Numbered from the stretch's first letter, positions 21,401-28,741 are shown. The stretch: DNA of 64,000 nucleotides from Flavobacterium dankookense (GCF_004362665.1 NZ_SNXR01000016.1:80657-144656); one strand, 5' to 3'. Notes: generated by a model from the letters alone, not told the origin. Numbers and translations are program-made.

Positions 21401-21994
21401 TGCAGCAGTATCTTCCACTTGCCAGTTGGCAGGATTGTTCAATTGCGATAAATAGCCGTTAGCGTTTAATCCGGTTCTAACTCCGTTGTAGTTGGCGATA
21501 TCTGTACCTTCTGGTAAGACAATAGCGGTTGAACCCACTGTTAAACCTGAGTTGGTCAAATCGCCAAAACCTGTTGAAGAATTTGAAATAGCGGCTAACA
21601 TCGTGCTAACTGTTCTAGGCGATGTTCCTAAAAAAGCAAACATGGCATCACTAGACGAAGAAAGTCCGCCAGCGTTATTCACCGTTATGCTTCCTATTGA
21701 TGGTGTAATGGTTGCACTAATTGTGTTGATAGCAATAACAGTTCCTGCTGGAATAACCGTTGCGCCAGATGACCATGTGAAGTCGCCTTCGTCTGTGCCA
21801 AAACTGGTGCCATTCCATTCTGAATCACAAAAAATAATAGTTGTGTTTGCTGGGATTTCTTTAAAGGTTACAAAAGCGATATCATCATCGCCATCGGCAT
21901 TGAACCCTACAAATGCAATGTCGCCAGTGGTAGTCAACTGCGCTTGCATCCATGAGGTCACTAAACATAGGAGTAGAGTAATTTTAATTTTCAT
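18443..21994 (-). CDS. Multidomain secreted protein: lamin-tail, Calx-beta, choice-of-anchor I, T9SS tail
   Basis: 1183 residues from ATG 21994; an earlier GTG-type start at 22021 gives a poor N-terminus, while MKIKITLLLCLVTSWMQAQ is a clear signal peptide. Then come a beta-rich domain (about 20-215), a Big-like segment (about 220-315), a lamin-tail domain (about 320-470, ITEIMYNAP ... FIEIYNNS), a Calx-beta domain (about 490-600, VNENDGTAQITINLS), a propeller-like choice-of-anchor I region (about 610-1100, LTANEGQPNSDY and YLVTANEGDARDYD), and a T9SS type A tail (VYPNPVIDGKVYF ... IEKLIIK). Such proteins are surface or secreted and are often grouped with extracellular nuclease or phosphatase relatives; no active site is evident here. 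A -7 element TAAGTTTG lies at 22026-22019. Its gene is bracketed by two copies of the 80-bp repeat. Confidence 0.88.
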   Translation of the reverse strand: MKIKITLLLCLVTSWMQAQLTTTGDIAFVGFNADGDDDIAFVTFKEIPANTTIIFCDSEWNGTSFGTDEGDFTWSSGATVIPAGTVIAINTISATITPSIGSITVNNAGGLSSSSDAMFAFLGTSPRTVSTMLAAISNSSTGFGDLTNSGLTVGSTAIVLPEGTDIANYNGVRTGLNANGYLSQLNNPANWQVEDTAADDHNNSTTPDLPFNSTQFVFSANDTSAPTVAIVNVLTQYTVEVIFSESLNPASAETIANYDFAPSLTITSAVYNATLNSVTLTHSGFTIGSAYQLTVSNVQDASNNALSPTYVSPSLYYNTLTSGLLITEIMYNAPSANSNQLEFIEIYNNSASAIALGGIKVKDESNFTFEFSELSIAAGGIVLLATDKTSADAFYGVSFIDMPQGISNALGNGGENLQILNSIGAIISQVSYDDASPWPLSPDGNGPSLELLNPNGNLNDGTNWAPATNLVGQSLGLNVLASPGTFTPVLASNIAFASETRIVNENDGTAQITINLSNAAASIVTVNVAIVSNVGTATNGTEYTYTNETITFPIGSTSQTVNVTLNDDAVANGDRYFVLAISNASGANITGISQNIVYILDDETDAAVGSNALDINFLSSYLVDATGSAEIVAHDPVTQRLFVMNSTASKVEILDFSNPSAITSIQSIDLSSYGIGGTSIAFKNGILVATVEGANFGNGKVVFMDANGTVGSVVEAGVLPDMITFTPEGTKVLTANEGQPNSDYTIDPEGSISIINVSGGFNNVQQSDVTNLNFNAFDSQLATLKASGLRVFGVNATVSKDVEPEYITVADDGLKAWVTLQENNAVATIDLVSNQITAITPLGLKDHSLTGNSLDTSDQFGAIFMGNWPIKGMYMPDAIANYTVAGTTYLVTANEGDARDYDALAEEVRVGSSAYTLDSSVFPNAALLKKNSNLGRLTVTNASGDTDNDGDFDEIHVFGSRSFSIWNTTTGQLVYDSGDDFEKITANDPTFEALFNASNDNNNLKNRSDNKGPEPEGITVGQINGATYTFITLERTGGLMTYDITNPLAPVFVSYKNSRTTTAVGGDLAPEGIIYIAPTNSPINKGLVVMANEISATLSIYEITNDTLGNDDFIGNPNSFVVYPNPVIDGKVYFNREVSVSLFDVTGRRVTEKENTTTLEMNYPKGIYLLKTTDGMIEKLIIK

Positions 21995-22134
21995 AAGATA
22001 AGTATAATGTTGTTTGTGCAAACTTACCTTAGAAATGCATCTTAGTGTGTTATCTCAAAATCATGAATTTATGTTTAAAACATTATGCTAATGTGTTGAA
22101 ATAATTAAGAGGTTAGAGAATTGTTATGAGGATA

Positions 22135-22226
22135 GATTGTTAGACTACTTAGACTTGTTAGATTGTTAGACTACTTAGACTTGTTAGATTGTTAGATTGT
22201 TAGATTTTTAGATTATTAGATTGTTG
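22135..22226. repeat. TTAGA-rich repeat, copy 2, with a 26-bp tandem duplication
   Basis: Two exact copies of a 26-base unit (22135-22160 and 22161-22186) starting GATTGTTAGACTACTTAG, followed by shorter GATTGTTA units up to the start of 80-bp repeat copy 2. The rest of the 22022-22388 gap, outside these repeats, holds no gene that I can see. Confidence 0.75.
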
Positions 22227-22306
22227 GCTTCTCGATACATTTTTGGCTTGGATGGTTTGTGTTTCTATTTATAGTTTTGGTGAGCCAAAAATACTCGAAG
22301 AGACGA
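22227..22306. repeat. 80-bp interspersed repeat, copy 2
   Basis: The same length as copy 1 at 18285-18364 and about 94 percent identical by direct comparison. The terminal inverted arms are better matched here: TTCTCGATACATTTTTGGCT at the left and AGCCAAAAATACTCGAAGAG at the right. It lies upstream of the T9SS gene, in the same orientation as copy 1. Confidence 0.85.
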
Positions 22307-22388
22307 TGGATTGATGGGTTGTTAACTAGCGGAGCACTGAATTGACACTTTTGCCAAACAGTGTTATGTCATTGTTGTTTTTTTTTCG

Positions 22389-22745
22389 TCAGTTTTCATT
22401 TTCGTCTTGTTCAACATTTAAAATATGAAGTAGTCGGTGAATTATTGGTGAAAAGAATACAGCCGTTATACTTAAAAATGCAACTCCGCTATACAAAGCA
22501 TAGATTGAAGAGAATATTTTTGCTGTAGGTGAAGTCATTTCTACAACTGGTCCCATACATGTCAAAATCATACAAAGCCATATGAAAACTGTCAAGCCAA
22601 GGGATTTGTCCAAAATAATGATTGCCAACCATGCCCAATAAAACGGAAAATACTACTAAACCATAGCAAATATTCCATAACTTCCAAGTCTATATAAGAA
22701 GTGAGTAAACGTTGTAACTTTCTGTCTTCGATTCTCTAATTTCAT
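22389..22745 (-). pseudogene. Small membrane protein gene with two compensating frameshifts
   Basis: On the minus strand, ATG 22745 opens MKLENRRQKVTTFTHFLY then reaches GIFAMV and a double TAG. Shifting frame there restores a smooth membrane segment (GLVVFSVLLGMVGNHYFG, then QIPWLDSFHMA), and shifting back at about 22580 joins the C-terminal part MILTCMGPVVEMTSPTAKIF, then SSIYALYSGVAFLS and a last helix. The reconstructed protein has about 118 residues and three membrane segments. A loss of one base near ATGGTTTAG and a gain of one near GCTTTGTATG explain it. Family not recognised. It lies 20 bp downstream of the VIT gene, probably one transcript. Sequencing error cannot be excluded. Confidence 0.7.
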
Positions 22746-22765
22746 TTCTTTACTACTTTTAGGAA

Positions 22766-23467
22766 TTAAACCTTAACACCAAATATATAACCCACTAATG
22801 CAGAAAGTACCATGGCTATTGTTCCCCAAATGGTAATTCTAATCACAGCTTTTTTTATGCTTGAACCACCTGTTTTGGCAGACGTTACGCCAAGTATTAC
22901 AAGAAAGATAATCGTGAAACCATATAACCAATACTCCATACCTTTGACAGGTGCAAAAAGCACAATCAATAATGGTAGAACACCACCAACAGTAAACGAT
23001 GCACCCGAAGCAAAAGCAGCTTGAATTGGATTGGATTGACTAATTTCGTTTATCCCTAATTCATCTCTAATATGAGTTCCTAGGGCATCTTTCTCGGTTA
23101 GTTCAATTGCAACTTGCATTGCAGTTTCTTTTTTCAATCCACGTTTCTCATAGATTTGCGCTAAAATGTTAAGTTCTTCTTCAGGCATTTCATTTAGCTC
23201 TTGTCTTTCTCGTTCAATATCTGATTTTTCGGTATCTGTTTGTGAACTTACTGAAACATATTCTCCTGCTGCCATAGATAGCGCACCAGCAACTAGTCCT
23301 GCAACAGTTGCTAATACAATCGGCTCTCTTGTTGAACTTGCTGCTGCAACTCCTATTGCAAGACTTGAAATTGAAATTATTCCATCATTTGCACCAAGAA
23401 CAGCGGCTCTAAGCCAATTACTTCTGTGTATATAGTGGTTGTCTAAATAATTTTCTAAGGTTATCAT
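22766..23467 (-). CDS. VIT family (CCC1-like) iron/manganese transporter
   Basis: A 233-residue inner-membrane protein of the VIT1/CCC1 family, which exports or sequesters Fe2+ or Mn2+. HYIHRSNWLRAAVLGANDGI and GALSMAAGEYVSVSSQTDTE are the classic signatures at residues 11-30 and 61-80. A helical hydrophilic loop (about 80-145) rich in Glu, with EERQEL and EELN repeats, corresponds to the metal-binding helices, followed by three more membrane segments. Full length for the family. The frameshifted small membrane protein follows 20 bp downstream. Confidence 0.93.
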   Translation of the reverse strand: MITLENYLDNHYIHRSNWLRAAVLGANDGIISISSLAIGVAAASSTREPIVLATVAGLVAGALSMAAGEYVSVSSQTDTEKSDIERERQELNEMPEEELNILAQIYEKRGLKKETAMQVAIELTEKDALGTHIRDELGINEISQSNPIQAAFASGASFTVGGVLPLLIVLFAPVKGMEYWLYGFTIIFLVILGVTSAKTGGSSIKKAVIRITIWGTIAMVLSALVGYIFGVKV

Positions 23468-23652
23468 TTTCTGTTGATATTAGCTGTTTTTTCAAATTAG
23501 AACTATCAGTTTTAATTTGTATTGGGTTGCGAATTTTGTAACTGCTTTTATATGTTAAAGATAAAGTTTTTTTGTGAAAAAATAGGCACAACTGTAGAAA
23601 AACCTACATAGGGTTTTTAACAAAGGCTATAGACTTTGAGTAGTTGTTTGTG

Positions 23653-23716
23653 GCTTTTCGATACATTTTTGGCTTGGATTTGTTAGACTACTTAGACTTT
23701 TAGGCTGTTAGATTAT
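23653..23716. repeat. Truncated third copy of the 80-bp repeat joined to a TTAGA tract
   Basis: Bases 23653-23679 match the first 27 bases of the 80-bp repeat with one difference; the element then breaks off into TTGTTAGACTACTTAGACTT and similar units, ending at the stop of the next gene. In copy 2 the TTAGA tract lies before the element, here after it. Confidence 0.75.
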
Positions 23717-24112
23717 TTATTTCCTCTCAAATACCATTTTTCCGAATTCAAGTTTAAAAACAAGGAGTTTATCGTCAATTGAGTGGATTTCTGCGCTTTC
23801 GTCTTCGTTTTCACTAGAGATGTCGCTTTTTTGAATGATGGTTTTTCCGTCTTCGGAGATTTTGTATGTTCCGTTGATTTTGTTGGACTCAACGCCACTC
23901 TTGGTATTGGTAAAATTTCCATCAGGAGTAAAACATACTACTGTGTTTTTTGCATTCTTGTTTAATTCTTCTGCAAAATCGACTTGCTCACTGAATTGTA
24001 GTTCTTTGAATATCCAGCAACCTAGTATTTTTTCTGCATTACTATTTTGGGCTACTGATTTTAAATTGGTTAAGATGAAAAGAAGAAGGAATGTTATTTT
24101 TAGATTGTTCAT
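23717..24112 (-). CDS. Small secreted lipocalin-like protein
   Basis: 131 residues with signal peptide MNNLKITFLLLFILTNLKSVAQ. The mature part begins with ILGCWIFKELQFSE and continues through VCFTPDGNFTN, INGTYKISEDGKTI and LLVFKLEFGKMVFERK, the strand order of small lipocalin-like (PF13648-type) domains. No lipobox, so probably periplasmic. Function unknown. Its stop lies directly next to the repeat tract at 23680-23716. Confidence 0.75.
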   Translation of the reverse strand: MNNLKITFLLLFILTNLKSVAQNSNAEKILGCWIFKELQFSEQVDFAEELNKNAKNTVVCFTPDGNFTNTKSGVESNKINGTYKISEDGKTIIQKSDISSENEDESAEIHSIDDKLLVFKLEFGKMVFERK

Positions 24113-24255
24113 GGTTGTATGTTTTACAGATTTTAGATTGGCTCAAAGGTTCTAAACTATGAATTGGTCTGACAAATGCTAAATCTTTATTAATTACTCA
24201 AATATATAAAAACAACAATCATAAATTAACTCCATTAATTATTTTCTTAAAAAAC

Positions 24256-24360
24256 GCCATCGTTGACATAAAAGACGTCATCGATTACGTCAGCAACGTC
24301 AAATTTGGCATCAGTGACGTCAAATTTGACGTCAACAACGTCATCGTTGGCGTTCAGACC
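24256..24360. repeat. Five 21-bp units with GACGTC-like motifs, overall palindromic
   Basis: Five consecutive 21-base units (24256, 24277, 24298, 24319, 24340) each have the plan GTCAtcgttgAC + nnnnnnnAC, so that an (A/G)ACGTC-like hexamer recurs at alternating 12- and 9-base steps, on average one DNA helical turn. The block as a whole reads similarly on both strands and contains the perfect 20-bp palindrome TGACGTCAAATTTGACGTCA at 24315-24334. Both strands stay open in the same codon register, but neither has ATG, GTG or TTG in frame. Outside this array, 24113-24470 shows nothing else I can support. Confidence 0.85.
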
Positions 24361-24470
24361 ACTAAAATTGGGTAATAGTAGTATTAAAACTAAGAATTGA
24401 CCTTTACAATTCTTAAACTTTTAATTTATTACTCTTTAGTTAAAAATTCGTAACAGATTGGTTTTCCGTT

Positions 24471-24623
24471 TTATTCTGCTGTGCCTTTCGCATCGTCTCT
24501 AAATTTTTTCAATATCGCTTTGCGTAGCGCTAAACTTGCTGCTTTTTTGGCTTTGGCTTTGTCTTGTGCTTTGTGCAACTTATCGTTGTGTGCCTTGATG
24601 TTCTTTTCGTTATTTCGTCCCAT
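24471..24623 (-). CDS. Small basic protein, 50 residues
   Basis: ATG 24623 to TAA 24471 encodes 50 residues starting MGRNNEKNIKAHNDKLHKAQ and ending RDDAKGTAE. It is very rich in Lys and Ala and almost certainly one long helix (DKAKAKKAASLALRKAILKK), so it may bind nucleic acid or the ribosome; that is inference. No family recognised. Codon use is normal for the neighbourhood and the frame is clean, which is why I call it a gene despite its size. It is divergent from fabG. Confidence 0.6.
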   Translation of the reverse strand: MGRNNEKNIKAHNDKLHKAQDKAKAKKAASLALRKAILKKFRDDAKGTAE

Positions 24624-24697
24624 GGTGTGTTGAATTATTTTTCAAAAATAGTGTTAATTTTAAAAGAACTGTTATTTTCCCTTCCTATAAAATATGC

Positions 24698-24705
24698 TAT
24701 ATTTG
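24698..24705 (+). promoter_or_regulatory. -7 element upstream of fabG
   Basis: TATATTTG matches TAnnTTTG and lies 38 bases before the fabG ATG. No good TTG at the -33 distance. Confidence 0.5.
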
Positions 24706-24743
24706 GCGTTTGAATAAAAGAATACAACCTAACTTTTTATATT

Positions 24744-25490
24744 ATGAAATTACTAGAAGGAAAAGTAGCCATTATCACTGGCGCAAGTAGAGGAATAGGT
24801 AGCGGAATAGCTAAGACTTTTGCAGAACACGGAGCGAATGTTGCTTTTACATACAGTTCATCTGCCGAAAGCGCATTGGTTCTAGAAAATGAATTATCGG
24901 CGATGGGAATCAAAGCTAAAGGATATAAATCAAACGCAGCTGACTTTAACGAAGCGCAAAAACTAGTAGATGATGTTATGGCTGATTTTGGCAATGTAGA
25001 TGTGCTTATCAACAACGCCGGAATTACCAAAGACAATCTGTTAATGCGAATGAGCGAAGAGGATTTTGATAAAGTAATTGAAATCAATTTGAAATCGGTT
25101 TTCAATATGACAAAAGCGGTTCAAAAAATCATGTTGAAAAACCGCAAAGGTTCTATCGTTAACATGAGTAGTGTAGTAGGAGTGAAAGGTAATGCTGGAC
25201 AAGCTAACTATGCCGCTTCAAAAGCAGGAATGATTGGTTTTACTAAATCAGTTGCTTTGGAACTAGGTTCAAGAAATATCCGTTGCAACGCCATTGCACC
25301 AGGTTTTATTGAAACCGAAATGACGGCTAAGTTAAACGATGATGTAGTGCAAGGTTGGAGAGATTCCATTCCGTTGAAACGTGGTGGAACGCCAGAAGAT
25401 GTAGCTAATGCGTGTTTGTTCTTTGCCTCTGATATGAGTGCTTATGTTTCAGGACAGGTGTTGAATGTTTGTGGAGGAATGCTTACTTAG
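24744..25490 (+). CDS. fabG: 3-oxoacyl-[acyl-carrier-protein] reductase
   Basis: A 248-residue short-chain dehydrogenase. NADPH-binding TGASRGIG is at residues 12-19, NNAG in the middle, a catalytic Ser in NMSSVVG, and Tyr156/Lys160 in the YAASK motif. The C-terminal PGFIETEMT and the final GQVLNVCGGM agree with FabG, which reduces 3-oxoacyl-ACP in fatty-acid elongation. Other SDR roles cannot be excluded without neighbours of the fab pathway, which are absent here. The TAG stop codon is the first three bases of the left arm of the adjoining inverted-repeat cassette. Confidence 0.9.
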   Translation: MKLLEGKVAIITGASRGIGSGIAKTFAEHGANVAFTYSSSAESALVLENELSAMGIKAKGYKSNAADFNEAQKLVDDVMADFGNVDVLINNAGITKDNLLMRMSEEDFDKVIEINLKSVFNMTKAVQKIMLKNRKGSIVNMSSVVGVKGNAGQANYAASKAGMIGFTKSVALELGSRNIRCNAIAPGFIETEMTAKLNDDVVQGWRDSIPLKRGGTPEDVANACLFFASDMSAYVSGQVLNVCGGMLT

Positions 25491-25930
25491 TGGTCAGTGG
25501 TCAGTTTTTAGTGGTCAGTTAAATAGTAGATATATATGACGTTTCAGGATTTATTGGCTTATCAGAAATCATTTGATTTGGCTATGCGTATATTTGAACT
25601 GACAAAATCTTTTCCAAAAGAAGAAACCTATTCGTTAACAGACCAGATTAGACGCTCATCAAGAAGTGTTCCTGCAACAATTGCTGAAGCTTATAGAAAA
25701 AGAATATATCCAAAAAATTTTCATAGTAAATTAACGGATAGTGATGCTGAAAACTCAGAAACACAAGTCTGGTTAGAGTTTGCTCTTAAGTGTAATTATG
25801 TTAATCAAACCGTTTTCAATGAATTGCTTGCAAATAGCATAGAGGTTGGAAAACTTATAAATTATATGATATTAAATCCTGCCAAATTTGGTGTAAAAAC
25901 TGATCACTAAAAACTGACCACTGATCACTA
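25488..25930. mobile_element. Four-helix-bundle cassette with 33-bp terminal inverted repeats
   Basis: Left arm 25488-25520 and right arm 25898-25930 are inverted copies that agree at 31 of 33 positions (TAGTGGTCAGTGGTCAG... against TAGTGATCAGTGGTCAG...). Between them lies one gene of the four-helix-bundle / S23 family. The left arm supplies the fabG stop codon and the right arm the last codons and stop of the cassette gene. There is no transposase and I see no clear target duplication. The family is known from intervening sequences inside 23S rRNA genes that are likewise bounded by inverted repeats, so a related non-autonomous element is likely. Confidence 0.7.
25536..25910 (+). CDS. Four helix bundle protein (S23 / IVS type)
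   Basis: A 124-residue cytosolic protein of the TIGR02436 / PF05635 family. FQDLLAYQKSFDLAMRIFEL near the N-terminus and LTDQIRRSSRSVPATIAEAY in the second helix are the hallmark sequences, followed by two further helices (SETQVWLEFALKC and FNELLANSIEVGKLINYMI). Family members form pentamers of four-helix bundles and bind nucleic acid; the relative Avd works with diversity-generating retroelements, but no reverse transcriptase is nearby. The last five residues (VKTDH) and stop are encoded by the right inverted repeat of the cassette, so the gene travels as part of that element. Confidence 0.88.
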   Translation: MTFQDLLAYQKSFDLAMRIFELTKSFPKEETYSLTDQIRRSSRSVPATIAEAYRKRIYPKNFHSKLTDSDAENSETQVWLEFALKCNYVNQTVFNELLANSIEVGKLINYMILNPAKFGVKTDH

Positions 25931-25936
25931 AAATAT

Positions 25937-27964
25937 ATGAATTCGACAACAATCTTACTTCTTCTATTATCAATATTAATTGCTGCCGGCGTTTCATTTT
26001 ACCAATACATTTATAAAGTCAAAAGCAGGACGAAAGTTACCTTGCTTTTGGCTTTTTTGCGTTTTATTACTGTTTTTGGACTTTTACTTTTATTAATCAA
26101 CCCAATTGTTAGTAGAAAAACAATAGAAACGGTCAAAACACCATTTCCAATAGTTATTGATAACTCTGCCTCAATAGCCGATTTGAAAGCGGACAAAGCA
26201 GCCATGGAGTTGTTTGATAAACTAAAAGACAATACCGCTTTAGCCGATAAGTTTGAGGTTCAAACCTATCAGTTTGATGAGGAGTTTTTACCGTCGGATA
26301 CTATCAACTTTAGAGGAAAGCAATCTAATCTTGACGTGGTTGCTAAAAACCTAAAAAGCATCTACAAAAACCAAAAATTTCCAACGGTTTTAATAACGGA
26401 TGGAAACCAAACTTCGGGTGAAGATTATGTATTTACTTTTGATGCGCAAAATAAAGTATATCCTTTGGTGGTTGGCGACACGACAACGTATTTAGATTTA
26501 AGAATTGCTCAGCTTAACGTTAATAAATACGCTTTTCACAAGAACAAATTCCCGGTTGAAGTTTTTTTGAATTATGCTGGAACGAAATCCATCAACGCAA
26601 GTTTTAAAATCACTCAAGGCAATTCGGTTTTAAACCAGCAAACGGTTTCTTTTTCGCCTTCAAAAAAATCGGCAACGTTGACTGTTTTGCTACCATCGGA
26701 TAAAGTTGGGTTGCAAATTTTCAAAGCCACTATTTCTTCTACATCGCAAGAGAAAAACACCTATAATAATACGAAGAACTTTGCTGTTGAAGTCATTGAT
26801 CAAAAAACTGAAGTAGCGCTGATTGCAGATGTTTCGCATCCTGATTTAGGTGCTATAAAACGAAGTATTGAAACTAATGCGCAACGAAAAGTAACCTTGC
26901 TTAAACCTAATCAAGTCAAAGACTTGCGCGATTATAATGTTTTGATTTTGTATCAACCTACTGCTGCTTTCAAATCTATATTTGAACAAAATGCAACTGC
27001 TAAAATCAATTCGTGGATTATCACAGGAAATGCAACCGATTATAATTTTTTAAACCAAAATCAAGCCACTTTTGATTTCAAAATGAGCAGTCAAAAGGAA
27101 GATTATTTGGCTGTTTTTGATAGTCAGTTTAACCTTTTTGCACTTGACAATATAGGTTTTGAACAATTTCCTCCGTTGGAACATCCTTTTGGTGCGATTA
27201 CGGCTTCAGGAAATGTGAATGTGCTTTTGGCTTCAACCATTCGCAATATAGAAACCAATCAACCACTATTAGCTTTTAGCGAAAATCAAGGAAAACGCGA
27301 AGCTAACCTTTTTGGTGAAAACATATGGAAATGGCGCGCTGCAACTTATTTAAAAGATAAAAATTTCGAAGCATTTGATGTGTTTTTAGATAAAACTATT
27401 CAATATTTGGCTTCTAATAATTCGAGAAAATCGCTTTTAGTAACACACGAACGTTTTTATAACTCTGGAGAAGCTATTGAAATCACGGCACAATATTTCA
27501 ATAAAAATTATGAATTAGACGAAAAAGCCCGACTTTCAATTACCGTAACCAATACTAAAACCAAGCAACAAAAGAAATACGATTTGTTGCGAACAACCAA
27601 TGCTTTTAAAGTAAATTTAGATGGTTTGTCTGCAGGAAGTTATTCGTTTACAGTAAAAGAATTGAATTCAAATTCGAGTTATAGTAGTGGTTTTGAAGTT
27701 TTAGATTTTGATATCGAAAAACAATTCGTAAATCCAGATTGGAACAAATTAAATCAACTTGCCAATCAAACCAACGGAAAAGCGTATCTACCAAATCAAT
27801 TGGAAACAGTAGTCAAACAATTACTTGCTGATGAAAGTTATAAAGCCATTCAAAAAACAATTGTAAAAAAATCACCTTTAGTAGATTGGGTTTGGTTGTT
27901 AGTTTTATTGGCAATCACCTTGGCCTCGGAATGGTTTATTAGAAAATATAACGGTTTGTTATAG
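25937..27964 (+). CDS. VWA-domain membrane protein
   Basis: A 675-residue inner-membrane protein. Two membrane segments at the N-terminus (about 4-24 and 34-54), then a von Willebrand A-like domain beginning FPIVIDNSASI (the metal-site DxSxS pattern), a beta-sandwich region (about 190-290), a glutamine-amidotransferase-like fold (about 290-470) and another beta region, ending with a membrane segment WVWLLVLLAITLASEWFI near 650. This arrangement occurs in a large Bacteroidetes family beside BatA/BatD-like stress genes; function unknown. It starts just six bases after the mobile cassette and was probably once next to fabG. Confidence 0.82.
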   Translation: MNSTTILLLLLSILIAAGVSFYQYIYKVKSRTKVTLLLAFLRFITVFGLLLLLINPIVSRKTIETVKTPFPIVIDNSASIADLKADKAAMELFDKLKDNTALADKFEVQTYQFDEEFLPSDTINFRGKQSNLDVVAKNLKSIYKNQKFPTVLITDGNQTSGEDYVFTFDAQNKVYPLVVGDTTTYLDLRIAQLNVNKYAFHKNKFPVEVFLNYAGTKSINASFKITQGNSVLNQQTVSFSPSKKSATLTVLLPSDKVGLQIFKATISSTSQEKNTYNNTKNFAVEVIDQKTEVALIADVSHPDLGAIKRSIETNAQRKVTLLKPNQVKDLRDYNVLILYQPTAAFKSIFEQNATAKINSWIITGNATDYNFLNQNQATFDFKMSSQKEDYLAVFDSQFNLFALDNIGFEQFPPLEHPFGAITASGNVNVLLASTIRNIETNQPLLAFSENQGKREANLFGENIWKWRAATYLKDKNFEAFDVFLDKTIQYLASNNSRKSLLVTHERFYNSGEAIEITAQYFNKNYELDEKARLSITVTNTKTKQQKKYDLLRTTNAFKVNLDGLSAGSYSFTVKELNSNSSYSSGFEVLDFDIEKQFVNPDWNKLNQLANQTNGKAYLPNQLETVVKQLLADESYKAIQKTIVKKSPLVDWVWLLVLLAITLASEWFIRKYNGLL

Positions 27965-27965
27965 A

Positions 27966-28688
27966 TTACATTTCTTTATTGTTTGCTGCTATTTTTAATC
28001 GGATAAAATCATAAAAAAGCGCTATTATCAAAACGATACATGCCAAGAGTAATGTTTTTATCTTTAGATAATTATAAGCAAAACCGCCCAACACACAACC
28101 GATAAAGAAGAATACAATAATAGACAATCGCAAGGATATTGTTTTCTTAAGCTGGCTTTGCTCTTCTGGTTTTTTGAAGAAAAACAATTGCGAAAGTTCA
28201 ATGCCTAAATCCGTAAACAAACCCGTTAAATGCGTCGTTCTAACAGTTGATTGAGAAACTTTAGTCACTAACGAATTTTGAATTCCCATGGCTAATAATA
28301 GGAGGAAAGCAGTCATTTTTCCTTCTGTGGTATAAATGCTATTTGGAACAAAAAATAATGCAACACAAAGCAGTATACTTATTTCAAGAAAAATAGGAGT
28401 TATGTAAGCTAACCTTGGTTTTCGGGTGATTACAAATTCAACGATAAAGTTGGCTATAAACGATCCAAGTAAAAAGCATAAGGTAAAAACTAGAAAAGTT
28501 AAGGCAATACGATAATCATGTCGCATTATTTCTTCGGCAAAAAAAGCAAAATGTCCCGTTACATTTGTAGTTAACATTTTGATAGATAAAACTCCAGTAA
28601 TATTTACTATACCAGCAACTAACGATAAGAGAGTTGCCAAGCGAATATTATGGGTAAAAGTTCGGTTTTTGCCGTGATGGACAAACAT
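27966..28688 (-). CDS. YoaK family (DUF1275) membrane protein
   Basis: A 240-residue polytopic inner-membrane protein. The N-terminal LATLLSLVAGIVNITGVLSI and TNVTGHFAFFAEE are typical of the DUF1275 family (PF06912), as is the mid-protein SQSTVRTTHLTGLFTDLGIEL. About six to seven membrane segments are visible. Function unknown; proposed to be a transporter-like protein. It converges on the VWA gene, with one base between the two stops. Confidence 0.9.
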   Translation of the reverse strand: MFVHHGKNRTFTHNIRLATLLSLVAGIVNITGVLSIKMLTTNVTGHFAFFAEEIMRHDYRIALTFLVFTLCFLLGSFIANFIVEFVITRKPRLAYITPIFLEISILLCVALFFVPNSIYTTEGKMTAFLLLLAMGIQNSLVTKVSQSTVRTTHLTGLFTDLGIELSQLFFFKKPEEQSQLKKTISLRLSIIVFFFIGCVLGGFAYNYLKIKTLLLACIVLIIALFYDFIRLKIAANNKEM

Positions 28689-28741
28689 AACATTATGTTT
28701 AAATTATAGATAAAGATACGCTATTTCATTACCTTAAAACA

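Noticed and set aside
23835..24155. Plus-strand frame antisense to the lipocalin-like gene
   Set aside because: The minus-strand frame has a signal peptide and domain pattern; the plus frame is its shadow.
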